Assembly (NCBI RefSeq): GCF_038096175.1
Contig: NZ_CP151099.1
Span: 5,682,001 to 5,746,000, forward strand
DNA from: Nostoc sp. UHCC 0302
GTDB taxonomy: Bacteria > Cyanobacteriota > Cyanobacteriia > Cyanobacteriales > Nostocaceae
Direction: 5' to 3'
DNA length: 64,000 bases
The notes under the pieces were generated by a model, which had not been told where the DNA came from, searched no databases, and was given only the letters and a program-made list of their open reading frames with translations. A program made the translations under genes and the position numbers. Below are positions 45,290 through 54,808 of the stretch, in pieces; within the stretch, counting starts at the first letter, position 1, and the number at the start of each line of letters is the position of its first letter.

Positions 45290-45619
45290 ATGACTGAACC
45301 AATTCCACCGATCATCTTACCACCGCCTCAAAATCCGCAGCTTGAAGGCGAATGGCTGCAACAGCGCTTACTACGATGGCTAGATACAGAATTTATCCCG
45401 GAAGCAGCCAATCAAAAGATTGCTCAACGCGCAGCCCAGATTTTTGTGCGACAACGGATGGAAGGAGAAAACGATTTAGGTTCTCTAGTGATTGCGATTG
45501 TTACAGAAATGCAATCGTTTGATTTTTCCAAAAGCTTTTATGGAGAGTTTGCGATCGCCAACGCTGTTAGCGATCTACTCTTAGAAAGTCTGGGAATTGA
45601 TAAGTGTTGTGGTCAATAA
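45290..45619 (+). CDS. Conserved cyanobacterial hypothetical protein
   Basis: A 109-residue soluble helical protein with a Pro-rich N-terminus (EPIPPIILPPPQNP) and a phrase WLDTEFIPEAANQKIAQRA. HIP1 octamers and normal codon use favour a genuine gene. I cannot assign a function. It is convergent with rpsN, with an STRR block between. Confidence 0.65.
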   Translation: MTEPIPPIILPPPQNPQLEGEWLQQRLLRWLDTEFIPEAANQKIAQRAAQIFVRQRMEGENDLGSLVIAIVTEMQSFDFSKSFYGEFAIANAVSDLLLESLGIDKCCGQ

Positions 45620-45697
45620 AAGTTAAAAGTTAGGAATTAGGAGTTAGGAGTTTAGCTTTGTCTCAATTCATAACTCATCACTCATAACTCATAACTT
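45614..45697. repeat. Short tandem repeats between convergent genes
   Basis: GTTAGGAATTAGGAGTTAGG units (7-base period) face TCATAACTCATCACTCATAA units. The two halves are partly complementary and could fold as a bidirectional terminator for the convergent 45290 gene and rpsN. Confidence 0.75.
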
Positions 45698-45702
45698 TCT
45701 TG

Positions 45703-46005
45703 CTACCAACTAGATTTAACCACACCAGGCAAAAGACCTTCATGCGCCCATTCCCGCAGGACGTTCCGAGACAGCCCAAAATCGCGGTAAACACCTCTAG
45801 AACGACCAGTCACCCAGCAGCGATTGCGGTGGCGAGTGGGCGCACTATTACGGGGTAGCTGTTGAATTTGCCGATGGATTTGCAGCTTATCAAGGGGAGA
45901 TTCTGTAGTTCTGAACTCTTCTAGCAGAGCTTCCCGCTTTTCCGCATACTTTTCTATCAATTTGGAGCGTTTTTTCTCGCGCTCAATCATGCTCTTTTTT
46001 GCCAT
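45703..46005 (-). CDS. rpsN: 30S ribosomal protein S14
   Basis: A 100-residue zinc-independent (long) S14, located in the small-subunit head. The C-terminal signature [21 protein letters not shown] is complete, preceded by a basic helical N-terminus ([19 protein letters not shown]). Not next to other ribosomal genes, as is usual for rpsN in cyanobacteria. Confidence 0.97.
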   Translation of the reverse strand: MAKKSMIEREKKRSKLIEKYAEKREALLEEFRTTESPLDKLQIHRQIQQLPRNSAPTRHRNRCWVTGRSRGVYRDFGLSRNVLREWAHEGLLPGVVKSSW

Positions 46006-46152
46006 ACTTTTCTCACTTCTTTAAAGACACCATTTTCCATTCTACAGTCTTCCCATCAATTCTAGGGCTTTTGGTGTCAAAGAAAAGGGTGTGGGGTGTA
46101 AGAGCAAAAGGGATAAATTGTTTCAGATTCTTTCCCCAACACCCATACACCC

Positions 46153-46827
46153 TTACTTATTAGCCGCAGGACATAAATCGGCAAGCTCACAAGCAACACA
46201 GGCGGGAGAACGTGCTTTACAAATAGCACGACCATGATAAATTAACCGAATTGACCAATTTTCCCAATCTTGTTGTGGCAACAACCTCATTAAATCTTTT
46301 TCAATGCGGATAGGATCTGAATGCTCAGTTAAACCCAAACGTTGGCACAGACGCATTACATGAGTATCTACTGTAACGCCAGCGTTAATGCCATAAGCAT
46401 GAGCTAGAACTACATTTGCTGTCTTCCGCGCCACGCCCGGAAGCTTTAACAACTGCTCCATTTGGTTGGGAACAACAGAGTCAAACTCAGTCACAATCAT
46501 CCGACAAGCGGCTTGAATATTTTTAGCTTTATTGCGATAAAACCCTGTAGAACGCACCAAGCTTTCTAACTCTACCAAGTCAGCGATCGCCAAACTAGCT
46601 GCATCAGGAAATCGACTAAATAATGCTGGTGTCACTTTATTCACTCGCTCATCAGTACATTGAGCGGAGAGAATAGTAGCCACCAGCAATTGCACTGGTG
46701 TTGAGTAGTTTAAAGAGCAGGTAGCATCTGGATAAAGACGCTTTAAGCGAACTAAAATCTCTAAAGCTCGTTGCTTTGTAGATGAAGATTTACGAATCAC
46801 GCTCACTGGAACAACTTTTGCACCCAC
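46153..46827 (-). CDS. nth: Endonuclease III
   Basis: DNA glycosylase/AP lyase for oxidised pyrimidines. The 224 residues have the helix-hairpin-helix LLKLPGVARKTANVV with the catalytic Lys, the catalytic Asp in VDTHVMRL, and the C-terminal [4Fe-4S] loop C-x6-C-x2-C-x5-C (CKARSPACVACELADLC). The start overlaps the end of rseP by 25 bases in the same direction, so the two are translationally linked. Confidence 0.96.
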   Translation of the reverse strand: MGAKVVPVSVIRKSSSTKQRALEILVRLKRLYPDATCSLNYSTPVQLLVATILSAQCTDERVNKVTPALFSRFPDAASLAIADLVELESLVRSTGFYRNKAKNIQAACRMIVTEFDSVVPNQMEQLLKLPGVARKTANVVLAHAYGINAGVTVDTHVMRLCQRLGLTEHSDPIRIEKDLMRLLPQQDWENWSIRLIYHGRAICKARSPACVACELADLCPAANK

Positions 46828-47903
46828 TCTAACTGGCTAGTTAACTGGGTAGTTTCTTTGACTATCAGAAAAATTCCCAATCCTAAAAGTAGCACCAAAC
46901 CAGTTTGCATTACACCTTCTTGAATGCGGCTAGGTAATGGCTTCCCGCGCAAACCTTCAATTAGCAAAAAAGCAAGTTGTCCGCCATCCAAGGCTGGTAG
47001 AGGCAAAATATTGATAACAGCCAAGTTAATACTGATGATTGCCGCAAAAGACAAGAGATTAGTACTATCGTCAGCGGCTAACTTTGCACCTATCTTGACA
47101 ATATTAACTGGGCCAGAAACTTGCCCTACAGTTTGCTGGAAGTTGGTGATTAACTGTCCAAAGCCGTTGATTGTGCCTACAAATAATTGTTGAAATCTGT
47201 TAGCAGCAATGCTTAAAACTTCGACAGGATTATTAGGACGACGATAAACAGCTTTAGCGTTGGGAGTCAGCGCAATGCCAACTAGACCTTTACCGTCAGG
47301 GCCTAGTTTTGGTGTTAATTTCAGTGACTGTTGTTGGTTTTGACGCTGAATTTTGAGTTCGATTTGCTTACTGGGATTATTCTGAATTTCCTTGGTCAGC
47401 AAGGTAGTTGATTTGTCCGAAGCAGGGAGTTCCTGACCGTTAACAGCCAGAACAATATCTCCTTCTCTGATACCTGCTTGATAGGCAATAGATTGTTCAT
47501 TAACAGGCTGTACAAGTACACCAGGCTGATAGTTTAGTTCCTTGGGAATGCCGACGATACCCAATTGTAGAGCCAGCACCAAATAGGCAAATATTAAATT
47601 TGCTATCACTCCGGCACTGATGACGATCGCCCGATCTAAAATTGGACGGTTACGCAGCAGATTTGGGTCATTGGGTGGAATATCGCTATCTGGGTCATCA
47701 TCGGGAAAGCCCACAAAGCCGCCCAAGGGAAAGGCGCGGACAGCATATTCGGTCTCCGAACCTTGGTACTTAAACAGAACTGGGCCAAAACCTAAAGAAA
47801 AACGGTTAACGAGAATGCCTTGAGAACGTGCTGCAACAAAATGTCCCAACTCGTGTACCAAGATCAAAACAGCCAAGACTGCGATCGCTGCTAAAACTGA
47901 CAT
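46803..47903 (-). CDS. rseP: RseP-type site-2 intramembrane metalloprotease
   Basis: A 366-residue zinc protease in the membrane that cuts membrane-bound regulators such as anti-sigma factors. The zinc motif H17-E-L-G-H21 lies in the first helix, a PDZ domain (about 125-210: GVLVQPVNEQSIAYQAGIREGDIVLAV) follows, and the third ligand motif is in LPLPALDGGQLAF. It comes after serS and before nth in one direction; nth overlaps its end. Confidence 0.95.
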   Translation of the reverse strand: MSVLAAIAVLAVLILVHELGHFVAARSQGILVNRFSLGFGPVLFKYQGSETEYAVRAFPLGGFVGFPDDDPDSDIPPNDPNLLRNRPILDRAIVISAGVIANLIFAYLVLALQLGIVGIPKELNYQPGVLVQPVNEQSIAYQAGIREGDIVLAVNGQELPASDKSTTLLTKEIQNNPSKQIELKIQRQNQQQSLKLTPKLGPDGKGLVGIALTPNAKAVYRRPNNPVEVLSIAANRFQQLFVGTINGFGQLITNFQQTVGQVSGPVNIVKIGAKLAADDSTNLLSFAAIISINLAVINILPLPALDGGQLAFLLIEGLRGKPLPSRIQEGVMQTGLVLLLGLGIFLIVKETTQLTSQLEWVQKLFQ

Positions 47904-48007
47904 AGAGCAAATTAGTAAAGATATTAAGCTAGATACATATTTCCATTTTAAGATGTGTCACAGGACAGGACTTCTCTCAATGGAATATTTCCGCAGTTTG
48001 GCAGTAA

Positions 48008-48078
48008 TTAGTCACTAGCCATTGGTCATTGGTAAACAATAAAGGACAAAGGACAAAGGACAAATGACTAATGACTAA
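48008..48078. repeat. STRR block between serS and rseP
   Basis: AAAGGACAAAGGACAAAGGA (7-base GGACAAA units) flanked by GTCACTAGCCATTGGTCATT and TGACTAATGACTAA units. Heptamer tandem repeats of this kind are well known from Nostoc-type genomes. Confidence 0.8.
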
Positions 48079-48079
48079 A

Positions 48080-49360
48080 TTACAATACCTCGCGACCTAA
48101 ATAAGGTTGCAGCGCTTCTGGTATTCGCACAGTTCCATCAGGTTGCTGATAATTCTCCAAAATTGCTGCCATAGTCCGTCCTACCGCTAAACCAGAGCCG
48201 TTGAGAGTATGCACAAACTGAGTGCCTTTCTTACCTGCTTCTTTAAAGCGAATATCAGCCCGTCGCGCCTGGAAGTCTGTAATATTGGAACAACTGGAAA
48301 TTTCTCGGTATTTACCAGAAGAAGGCAGCCAAACCTCTAAATCATAGGTTTTGGTTGAAGAAAAGCCTAAATCCCCAGTAGACAAATTTACTACTCGGTA
48401 AGGCAATTGCAACGCCTGTAAAACGGCTTCTGCATTCTCCACCAATCTTTCCAGTTCATCAAAGGAAGTGCTGGGATGGACAAATTTTACCAGTTCCACC
48501 TTGTTAAATTGATGCAGGCGAATTAATCCCCGCATATCGCGCCCATAACTCCCAGCTTCACGACGAAAACAGGGAGTATATGCACAGTGGTAGATAGGTA
48601 AGCTTTCAGCAGCGAGAATTTCACCACGGTAGAGGTTGGTAACCGGAACTTCTGCTGTTGGAATCAGCCACAAGTCATCATCAGCGCATTTAAAGCTTTC
48701 TTCCGCAAACTTGGGTAATTGACCAGTCGCCGTCAACGATTCACTATTTACCAACAACGGCGGACTGACTTCGACGTACCCAGCTTGAGTCTGAAGAGTC
48801 AGCATAAATTGAATCAATGCTCTCTCTAATGCTGCACCAGCACCTATCAAAGCCACAAAGCGACTTTGGGCAACTTTTACAGCCCGCTCAACATTAAGAA
48901 TGCCGAGCTTTTCGCCGATTTCCCAATGAGGCAAAATATTCGGGTTTTGAGGAATATACTCATCACCCCAGCGGCGCACCTCTACGTTCTCTTCCTCACT
49001 TTTACCAATGGGGGTAGAATCGCTTGGCAAGTTGGGAAGTGCCAGTAAAAGTTGTACAACTTCAGCTTTCAGGTGTTTTTCTTGCGGTTCCAGTTCACTC
49101 AATCTAGCTCTAACAGAGTTGCCTTCATCCCGCAAAGCTTGAATTTCTGGGTCTTGAGGATTTATACCGGATTTAATCTTTTGCCCAACTATTTTGCCTA
49201 TCTCATTACTACGAGCTTGGAGTTGACTGCGGGTCACCTCTATTTCTCGCTGTTGCCGATCTAACTCTAATATCGGGTCGATGTCGTATTTACCACTACG
49301 ACTGTTCAACCGTTCTTGAACTAATTGCGGATTTTCCCGTATTTGCTTGATATCCAGCAC
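48080..49360 (-). CDS. serS: Seryl-tRNA synthetase
   Basis: Charges tRNA-Ser. The 426 residues have the N-terminal coiled-coil arm (about 30-105), class II motif 2 ([20 protein letters not shown]) and motif 3 ([18 protein letters not shown]). Complete and of usual length. Upstream of rseP and nth in one direction, with an STRR block between serS and rseP. Confidence 0.97.
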   Translation of the reverse strand: MLDIKQIRENPQLVQERLNSRSGKYDIDPILELDRQQREIEVTRSQLQARSNEIGKIVGQKIKSGINPQDPEIQALRDEGNSVRARLSELEPQEKHLKAEVVQLLLALPNLPSDSTPIGKSEEENVEVRRWGDEYIPQNPNILPHWEIGEKLGILNVERAVKVAQSRFVALIGAGAALERALIQFMLTLQTQAGYVEVSPPLLVNSESLTATGQLPKFAEESFKCADDDLWLIPTAEVPVTNLYRGEILAAESLPIYHCAYTPCFRREAGSYGRDMRGLIRLHQFNKVELVKFVHPSTSFDELERLVENAEAVLQALQLPYRVVNLSTGDLGFSSTKTYDLEVWLPSSGKYREISSCSNITDFQARRADIRFKEAGKKGTQFVHTLNGSGLAVGRTMAAILENYQQPDGTVRIPEALQPYLGREVL

Positions 49361-49535
49361 AGATTTTTCTCAGTTTCTAGCCTATAATCTTTCTGTCAAT
49401 ACAGTTAGCACATAAGCATTCAGCATATAGTAATTTTAGTTTCCTGTGGCTGGAAAAATTAATTTTCAATTCATTATTAAAATTTAACCCTAGCATCACG
49501 CTAGGGCTATGAAAACAGACAATCCATTTAATCAA

Positions 49536-49892
49536 TCAGGAATTAGTATCTTTACTTAGTGTAGTTTGAGTAACCTGAGCAAGACTTTGACCGTTACCAT
49601 TATTGTCATCAGTGGCTGCAAACGTCTTTTGAGTGATATTCGTTGGTTCCCTATCGTTTCTATTTTGTCCAGGTGCAGGTAACCAATATGCTAGCACGCT
49701 AGATAAACCACCCCAGTAAAGCGCAGTATTTGGATCGTTACTTGGTTTTGAAACAAGCTGGAAAATACATAGCCCAAGCACAACACCACTAAATGCAACC
49801 TGTACACCAAATTTCCAAGCATCTTGATTAAATTTTTGTCTCGGTTGATTTCTTCTTGTGTCAGATGACCCTACCATAATATAGACCTTCAA
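49536..49892 (-). CDS. Hypothetical two-helix membrane protein
   Basis: A 118-residue protein with two membrane helices (about 28-48 and 56-74) and a polar Thr/Asn/Gln tail. An internal ATG (residue 6, 49877) may be the true start. Not recognised; similar small proteins occur in other Nostoc-like genomes. Monocistronic. Confidence 0.6.
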   Translation of the reverse strand: MKVYIMVGSSDTRRNQPRQKFNQDAWKFGVQVAFSGVVLGLCIFQLVSKPSNDPNTALYWGGLSSVLAYWLPAPGQNRNDREPTNITQKTFAATDDNNGNGQSLAQVTQTTLSKDTNS

Positions 49893-50070
49893 AAGCTAGA
49901 TTTTATCCCACGTAAGGTTTTTCACCTATTAGTTGGGTGTTATTTGAATGGCGATATGGTAGTACTTCAAGGCAGGCTGAGTTTGTTTCGGAAAAGTTTA
50001 AAATAATCTTGTGGTCTCGTTGAATCACGAACTGCTTACTGGCAGAAGGCTAAGGACGCAGCACCGAATA

Positions 50071-50649
50071 TTAGGGACGGTTGATGCGATTGAGTAGCCA
50101 CAGTGACCCTACCAGCCCCGCAAAGTGTGCTGATACAGTATTGGTGTTCGCCTGCACCACGAGCATATCTAAACCGCTAATAATCCGGGTAGGGTCAAAT
50201 AACTGGGTAGTTACAGCTTGAGGTGATATAGACCTTGCTACCAAGGTACCAACAATCGCCTGCGCTCCCAAAAGAGTTACCAGCGTTCCCACTAAATTTA
50301 CCCACAATCCCAAACGTAATACCTGTACAGTCTCACTTTTACGAGGGCGGTTACTAGGATTCGAGGATTGGAGTTGCTTGCCTATTCTTATGTAACGGTA
50401 AGCCAAATAAATACCGCCACCTAAGATAACTAGTCCACAAACTGCTAAAAATACGCCAAAACCAGTTCCTGGATTATTACTGGGGCTGCCAGTTCTCTGG
50501 CTAAAGATGGCAAACAGCAGCACAATTATGCCAGATACAACGCCTAGTACTAACTGAATCCAGAAGCTAATCCAACCTATAAGACGAAATGTTTGGGCAA
50601 TGGCCCTAAGAGTAGAGGAAGATGATGGGGCATCAGGGGTTTGTGACAT
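50071..50649 (-). CDS. DUF3611 family membrane protein
   Basis: A 192-residue integral membrane protein counted from the ATG at 50649 (MSQTPDAPSSSS; an in-frame ATG at 50673 also exists). Four membrane helices are visible (about 27-52, 72-95, 115-140, 170-188), with the family phrases AQTFRLIGWISFWIQLVLG and the C-terminal HFAGLVGSLWLLNRI. DUF3611 is found in cyanobacteria and plastids; the function is not established. Confidence 0.85.
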   Translation of the reverse strand: MSQTPDAPSSSSTLRAIAQTFRLIGWISFWIQLVLGVVSGIIVLLFAIFSQRTGSPSNNPGTGFGVFLAVCGLVILGGGIYLAYRYIRIGKQLQSSNPSNRPRKSETVQVLRLGLWVNLVGTLVTLLGAQAIVGTLVARSISPQAVTTQLFDPTRIISGLDMLVVQANTNTVSAHFAGLVGSLWLLNRINRP

Positions 50650-51207
50650 ACTGATCAACGACGTGCTTAGCATTTGATAAATTTACTATCACACTTATCA
50701 GATAGAACAAGAGAATCTCAAGCCCCAATAAATCAGTACTAACTACTCACTTAAGTGTTTACACAAACACAGCCGTTTTCATTTAGACATCTGGTGTATC
50801 TGCTTTTTTAGAATTAAGATTGGGAAAATCACCGTAAAACAAAGTGTTTATTAAGTTATACAGACAAAACGGCATTTTACTTGTAAAATTTCTTCGATGG
50901 CATCTTATGCTTAGGCAGTTCTGACCATATCGGCATCAGTTAACACCAAGGCTCTGGCTTCGCCACTGTCTGATCGCTCCTCACAACACTGGATAGAGCG
51001 AGGTTAGGCGTGCAATATTTTGTACCCCTAAAACTCCCAAACTCTTCCCACAAATCGTCAGAGGCGTGGGCAACCATTTGATGTTTACGCTTTGGAAAAT
51101 AGACCAAGTAGCATTATATACTTAATGCTTACCGTGCAGCATTATATACTGACTACAAGGATTGTAGACCTTACCCTCAGGCATTTTTTTTTAGCCATTC
51201 ACCAACC
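50650..51207 (+). promoter_or_regulatory. padR upstream region with operator-like repeats
   Basis: The 530-base gap has no gene. At 51110-51129 is AGCATTA-TATACT-TAATGCT, a perfect 7-base inverted repeat, and at 51138-51150 a direct copy of its first 13 bases, AGCATTATATACT. The two copies are 28 bases apart start to start and about 60-100 bases before padR, placed as expected for an autoregulatory operator of a PadR dimer. Confidence 0.6.
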
Positions 51208-51555
51208 ATGAAACTTGAGGATATATATCAATTCTTTGAGAATCCTCCACCAACTTACCTCTGTCAGGAACTAGCAGTTTGTTACATACTGTATGTTTTG
51301 CTACAAGGTGAATCCTATGGAACCGAGTTAATCCAACGGCTAGAAACTGAATATCCTACCTATCGGCTTTCAGATACCGTACTTTATAGTGCGATTAAAT
51401 TTTTGGAAGACCAAAGGGCAATTACTGGATATTGGAAGAAACTCGAAGGGCGGGGACGCCCCAGGCGGATGTACCAAGTTTCTCCTGAATGGCAAGTTCA
51501 AGCGCAGGATTTGACTCGTCTTTGGCAAGATTACATCAACGTAAGGACAAATTAA
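51208..51555 (+). CDS. PadR family transcriptional regulator
   Basis: A 115-residue winged-helix protein: LLQGESYGTELIQRLETEYP, YRLSDTVLYSAIKFLEDQRAI, then GRGRPRRMYQVSPEW, the wing. It lacks the long C-terminal dimerisation part of larger PadR members. It is 54 bases before the cofactor-assembly gene in the same direction, so it may control it. The upstream repeats at 51110-51150 are a likely binding site. Confidence 0.88.
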   Translation: MKLEDIYQFFENPPPTYLCQELAVCYILYVLLQGESYGTELIQRLETEYPTYRLSDTVLYSAIKFLEDQRAITGYWKKLEGRGRPRRMYQVSPEWQVQAQDLTRLWQDYINVRTN

Positions 51556-51609
51556 GGAATATATTGATAATGAATAAGTCTCCCCCAGTCAAACAGTAAC
51601 AATTTAGTT

Positions 51610-52140
51610 ATGGATACTGCTATTCTGCCATCTACGTTCCTACTAACCTTGTTGTTATCGGTTGGGCTGTTTTTCTTTATTCGTGCTTCGACTAAAGACC
51701 GCACGCAAACAGCGCAACTGGTATCTGATCAAGATGAAGCTGCTTTAATGTCTCAATTAAAGGAGTATTTTCGCTTGCGGTCTTACCGAGTGGCAGCGGT
51801 AGACCAAGAACAAAACCAAGTGATTTTTGAAGGATTTGTTAGACCCAGCTGGTTTTTAGCTATATTTTTAACTCTGCTGGCATCTATTGGTATTACTTGT
51901 TTATTACTAGTTTTATACCTGCTTTTTCCTGATCTGAGTACCTTTTTTCTAACTCTGGTACTGCTGTCGCCTGTGACTGGTCTATTTTATTGGAAAAAAG
52001 CTGGAAGACTTGAGAAGGTGTCATTGAAAGTTGAAGCAACCGAGAACCAACAACATTCCTCAAGCAAGATTACTGTAATTGCCCATCGAGATGAACTCGC
52101 TGAGTTACAGAGGGCATTACAGTTAAAAGCTGGTGAATAA
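51610..52140 (+). CDS. Cofactor assembly of complex C subunit B-type protein
   Basis: A 176-residue membrane protein with three membrane segments (about 6-24, 79-102, 106-122) and a soluble middle (RSYRVAAVDQEQNQVIFEGFVRPS), fitting the CCB2/CCB4-type factors that attach haem c(n) to cytochrome b6 of the b6f complex on the stromal/cytoplasmic side. The assignment rests on the recalled family pattern. Co-directional with padR and probably in the same transcript. Confidence 0.72.
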   Translation: MDTAILPSTFLLTLLLSVGLFFFIRASTKDRTQTAQLVSDQDEAALMSQLKEYFRLRSYRVAAVDQEQNQVIFEGFVRPSWFLAIFLTLLASIGITCLLLVLYLLFPDLSTFFLTLVLLSPVTGLFYWKKAGRLEKVSLKVEATENQQHSSSKITVIAHRDELAELQRALQLKAGE

Positions 52141-52550
52141 AGGCAAATATGTAGACTTCTGACCTACTTTTTAGGCAAAGGCTAGTAGGGAGGATTAAAT
52201 AACAACTAGTGATTTGTAAGTTTTCCCCCACGATTTGTATCGTAGGGGAAAATTATACATTGGTTGATAGAGCGTGCTTAACAAGATATCCAAATGCGAT
52301 CGCAACTTTACTAGCGCTTCTGGATGCGGTTAGCTCTATCCTCACTCCCTTCTGCAACACCAAACTAGCAATCAACTCATGCAACCTAGCGTGGTTTGAA
52401 ACGAGTCGATCATTTAATTACCTGGGCTAGCCTTACTGGCAAATCAGCGAGAAACTTAAAAAAAAATGAAGTATTCGCATAAACTGAGCAATTTTGCCAG
52501 TTAATTATAGACAGAAGCCACATTCACTGCGTGAGATAGCCGCTTGTAGT
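52141..52550. other. 410-base convergent gap
   Basis: No gene supported. An imperfect hairpin CCCCCACGATTTG-TATCGTAGGGG at about 52226-52250 may end the padR operon. The rest is featureless. Confidence 0.5.
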
Positions 52551-52868
52551 TCACCGGCTTGCCATAGCAAGAGGCTCCTGACCTGAAGGACTTTCTAATG
52601 TCCTTAGGCTGGGAAACAAGAAATGGTTCTCCTCTACGTATTGAGCACCAAACAGTCCCTTTTCTGCCCAGAAATAACGGTCTGTGGTGTGTTCATTCCG
52701 CTTTACGAGTAGCAATGCCGGTGGTAAAATCCCTTCAGTTTGAATGAATCTTCTCGCTGCTGTTACAGGTTTTTCCTCACCGCTTTCGATGCTATATTGA
52801 GGCACGTGTTCTAGAATTCGTCGCCCTTCTTGGCGACGACGGCTTTTCCTTTTACGTCTCCTTGCCAA
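52551..52868 (-). CDS. DUF3155 family protein, TTG start
   Basis: A 105-residue cyanobacterial protein whose family normally begins with an Arg/Lys-rich (M)ARRRKRKSRRRQEG stretch. Here that stretch begins with TTG at 52868, with a near-ideal GAGGAGG ribosome site 8 bases upstream (52877-52883). An ATG-started longer frame from 52928 would place this site inside the coding region and has no ribosome site. The rest (KRNEHTTDRYFWAEKGLFGAQYVEENHFLFPSL) is the characteristic core. Function unknown; the basic N-terminus suggests nucleic acid contact. Confidence 0.87.
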   Translation of the reverse strand: MARRRKRKSRRRQEGRRILEHVPQYSIESGEEKPVTAARRFIQTEGILPPALLLVKRNEHTTDRYFWAEKGLFGAQYVEENHFLFPSLRTLESPSGQEPLAMASR

Positions 52869-53152
52869 CCTATTGTCCTCCTCTTTCAAGCTATAGATTG
52901 TAGTGATAGCTACAAAATCCGTCGTCATTATAGAAGTTCTAGTTCAAAAATTCAATAGTTTTTAACGTTTTGATACAAGAAAAGTAATATCTTTGAAGAA
53001 AAAAATTGAATTATAGTACCTATGGATATAATCCCCTAGTACAAAGCATTACTCAAAAGATTTAGTTAAGCTTTATTAAATGAGCGAGGTAAAAACTCAA
53101 CATCCTCTTTCATCATCCCTCAAAGTCTGTAATCCTGAGCAAGAGCTAAAAA

Positions 53153-54502
53153 ATGTTAATGTCTGCCAGTTCTGATTTTCTGGCTCTGTGCCGAGAGCAA
53201 ATAACACTGCTAACCCAAGGGCTGGGAGCATCTTTGAGCGTTGTATATTTAACACAAGAATTGGTAGAAGCTTCTTCAGGTGAGGCGAAACTAATTCCTG
53301 TAGTGGTTTACCCAGAGACAGCACTATTAATGCAAGGAGAGGAAACTGCTGAGGCAACATTACGCAAACAACTGAAAGTGGGAAATATTTTATTACCGAA
53401 TCCTCAAGGAAGGTTGCTGACAGCAGGGGGAGAATCTCCGATCTCATCACAGGAGTCTAGTCCATCAGATGCGACCCAACCCAATTTAAAAGAGGAATAC
53501 TTGCTTGGTGGCAACCAAATTGTTTTACCTCTTATTTATGAAGGTTTAATGATGGGGTTACTGGTGACAGCCAGGGAAGATCGGGGATGGCATGAACACG
53601 AGCAAAGTGAAATTCAACGGATTGCCAAAACCTTAGCGATCGCCTGTATTTTGGATCAGCGGCGAGCATGGTTGCAACAGCAACTGCATGAGCAACAAAT
53701 TCTCCAAGAAAAGCAACGCGATTTGCTAGATAACCTATTGCATCAGTTTCGCAACCCTTTAACGGCGTTGCGGACTTTTGGCAAACTGCTGATGAAACGA
53801 CTACGAGCAGCGGATGCCAATCGGGATGTAGCAAATAGTATAGTTAGAGAAAGCGATCGCCTGGAAGAATTGCTGCAACAGTTTGATAAAGTAATTGACT
53901 TGACAGAGGCAGATTTAGCGCCACAAATACTTCCTGAGCAGGAAGTATTTGTAGAAGCAACTCTTGAAAAAGATGCCAAACCTGCGCTACTATTGCCGGG
54001 AACAGGAGAGAAAGAAGCTGATTGCTCCTTAGTAGATATATTAGAACCATTATTAATATCAGCGAAAGCAATAGCACAAGAGCGAAAGCTGAAACTAATA
54101 GCCGAAATCAAGCAGAATTTGCCATTAGTACGAGCCAATGCTAAAGCATTACGAGAGGTATTGAGTAATATTATTGATAATGCATTGAAATACACTCCCG
54201 CTGGGGGCAAAATTTTAATCCAGGTAGGTCAAGAAAAACTTAATTATCAGGGAATTGTCATTAGTGACACTGGCCCTGGCATTCCACCCCAAGATTTAGA
54301 ACATCTTGGAGAGCGGCATTATCGTGGTATACAAGCGCAAACAGAAATTCCTGGTACAGGTTTGGGATTAGCGATCGCCAAACAATTAATTAAGCAAATG
54401 CAGGGCGAAATAGAGATTTTCAGCCCTGCAATTAATTCAGCTATTACTTCATCCAATACGCTGGGAACCACATTTATTATTTGGTTGCCAAAGAGTCAAT
54501 AG
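53153..54502 (+). CDS. hik2: GAF-type sensor histidine kinase, Hik2-like
   Basis: A 449-residue soluble kinase without membrane segments. The first 185 residues form a GAF-like sensor domain (Cys14 lies in FLALCREQ); the dimerisation helix has the phospho-acceptor in LLDNLLHQFRNPLTALRTFG, the phrase typical of Hik2 and its plastid relative CSK, and the ATPase domain has NIIDNALKYTP, DTGPGIPPQD and GTGLGLAIAKQL. Hik2 is known to phosphorylate Rre1, which is also encoded in this window. In other species the sensor holds a redox Fe-S cluster. The internal ATG at 53159 may be the real start. A MITE-like element begins right after the stop. Confidence 0.78.
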   Translation: MLMSASSDFLALCREQITLLTQGLGASLSVVYLTQELVEASSGEAKLIPVVVYPETALLMQGEETAEATLRKQLKVGNILLPNPQGRLLTAGGESPISSQESSPSDATQPNLKEEYLLGGNQIVLPLIYEGLMMGLLVTAREDRGWHEHEQSEIQRIAKTLAIACILDQRRAWLQQQLHEQQILQEKQRDLLDNLLHQFRNPLTALRTFGKLLMKRLRAADANRDVANSIVRESDRLEELLQQFDKVIDLTEADLAPQILPEQEVFVEATLEKDAKPALLLPGTGEKEADCSLVDILEPLLISAKAIAQERKLKLIAEIKQNLPLVRANAKALREVLSNIIDNALKYTPAGGKILIQVGQEKLNYQGIVISDTGPGIPPQDLEHLGERHYRGIQAQTEIPGTGLGLAIAKQLIKQMQGEIEIFSPAINSAITSSNTLGTTFIIWLPKSQ

Positions 54503-54512
54503 TTATTAGTTA

Positions 54513-54686
54513 TCCCTGTTTTGTCACTCTGGGAAAAGAAAAATCAAAGCCAAATTTTGAACTGTAGATAGAACAGGCATTTGAGTGTTTATTTTCTAAC
54601 ACAATGGCTGAAATCATGGTTTTTTGGTAAAAGTCTTGTGCTGTAAGCATTCCAGATTATTCTCTCCCGAAAGTGATAAAAGAGGG
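54513..54686. mobile_element. MITE-like element, copy 1 (174 bp)
   Basis: A 174-base element with imperfect terminal inverted repeats of about 32 bases: the left end TCCCTGTTTTGTCACTCTGG and the inverse of the right end (TCTCTCCCGAAAGTGATAAA then AGAGGG). It is about 97% identical to 55892-56064. It contains no gene. It begins 10 bases after the kinase stop. A further right-end-like piece (54770-54808, ACTCTTCCCAGAGTGACAAA) lies 85 bases downstream and pairs with the left end over about 37 bases, so the unit may be larger or nested. Confidence 0.8.
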
Positions 54687-54808
54687 TTAATACCAATTCT
54701 CTAAAATCCGGCAACAGATAGAGCCTCAAGAATGTACTTTCGCCCAGCAATAGATGCAATGATATCTTTCTGATTTTACTCTTCCCAGAGTGACAAAAGA
54801 AAGATAAC

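Noticed and set aside
50970-50985. GCTCCTCACAACAC, similar to the conserved core of the small RNA Yfr1
   Set aside because: The core ACTCCTCACAC is not exact, and flanking stem-loops and terminator were not found.
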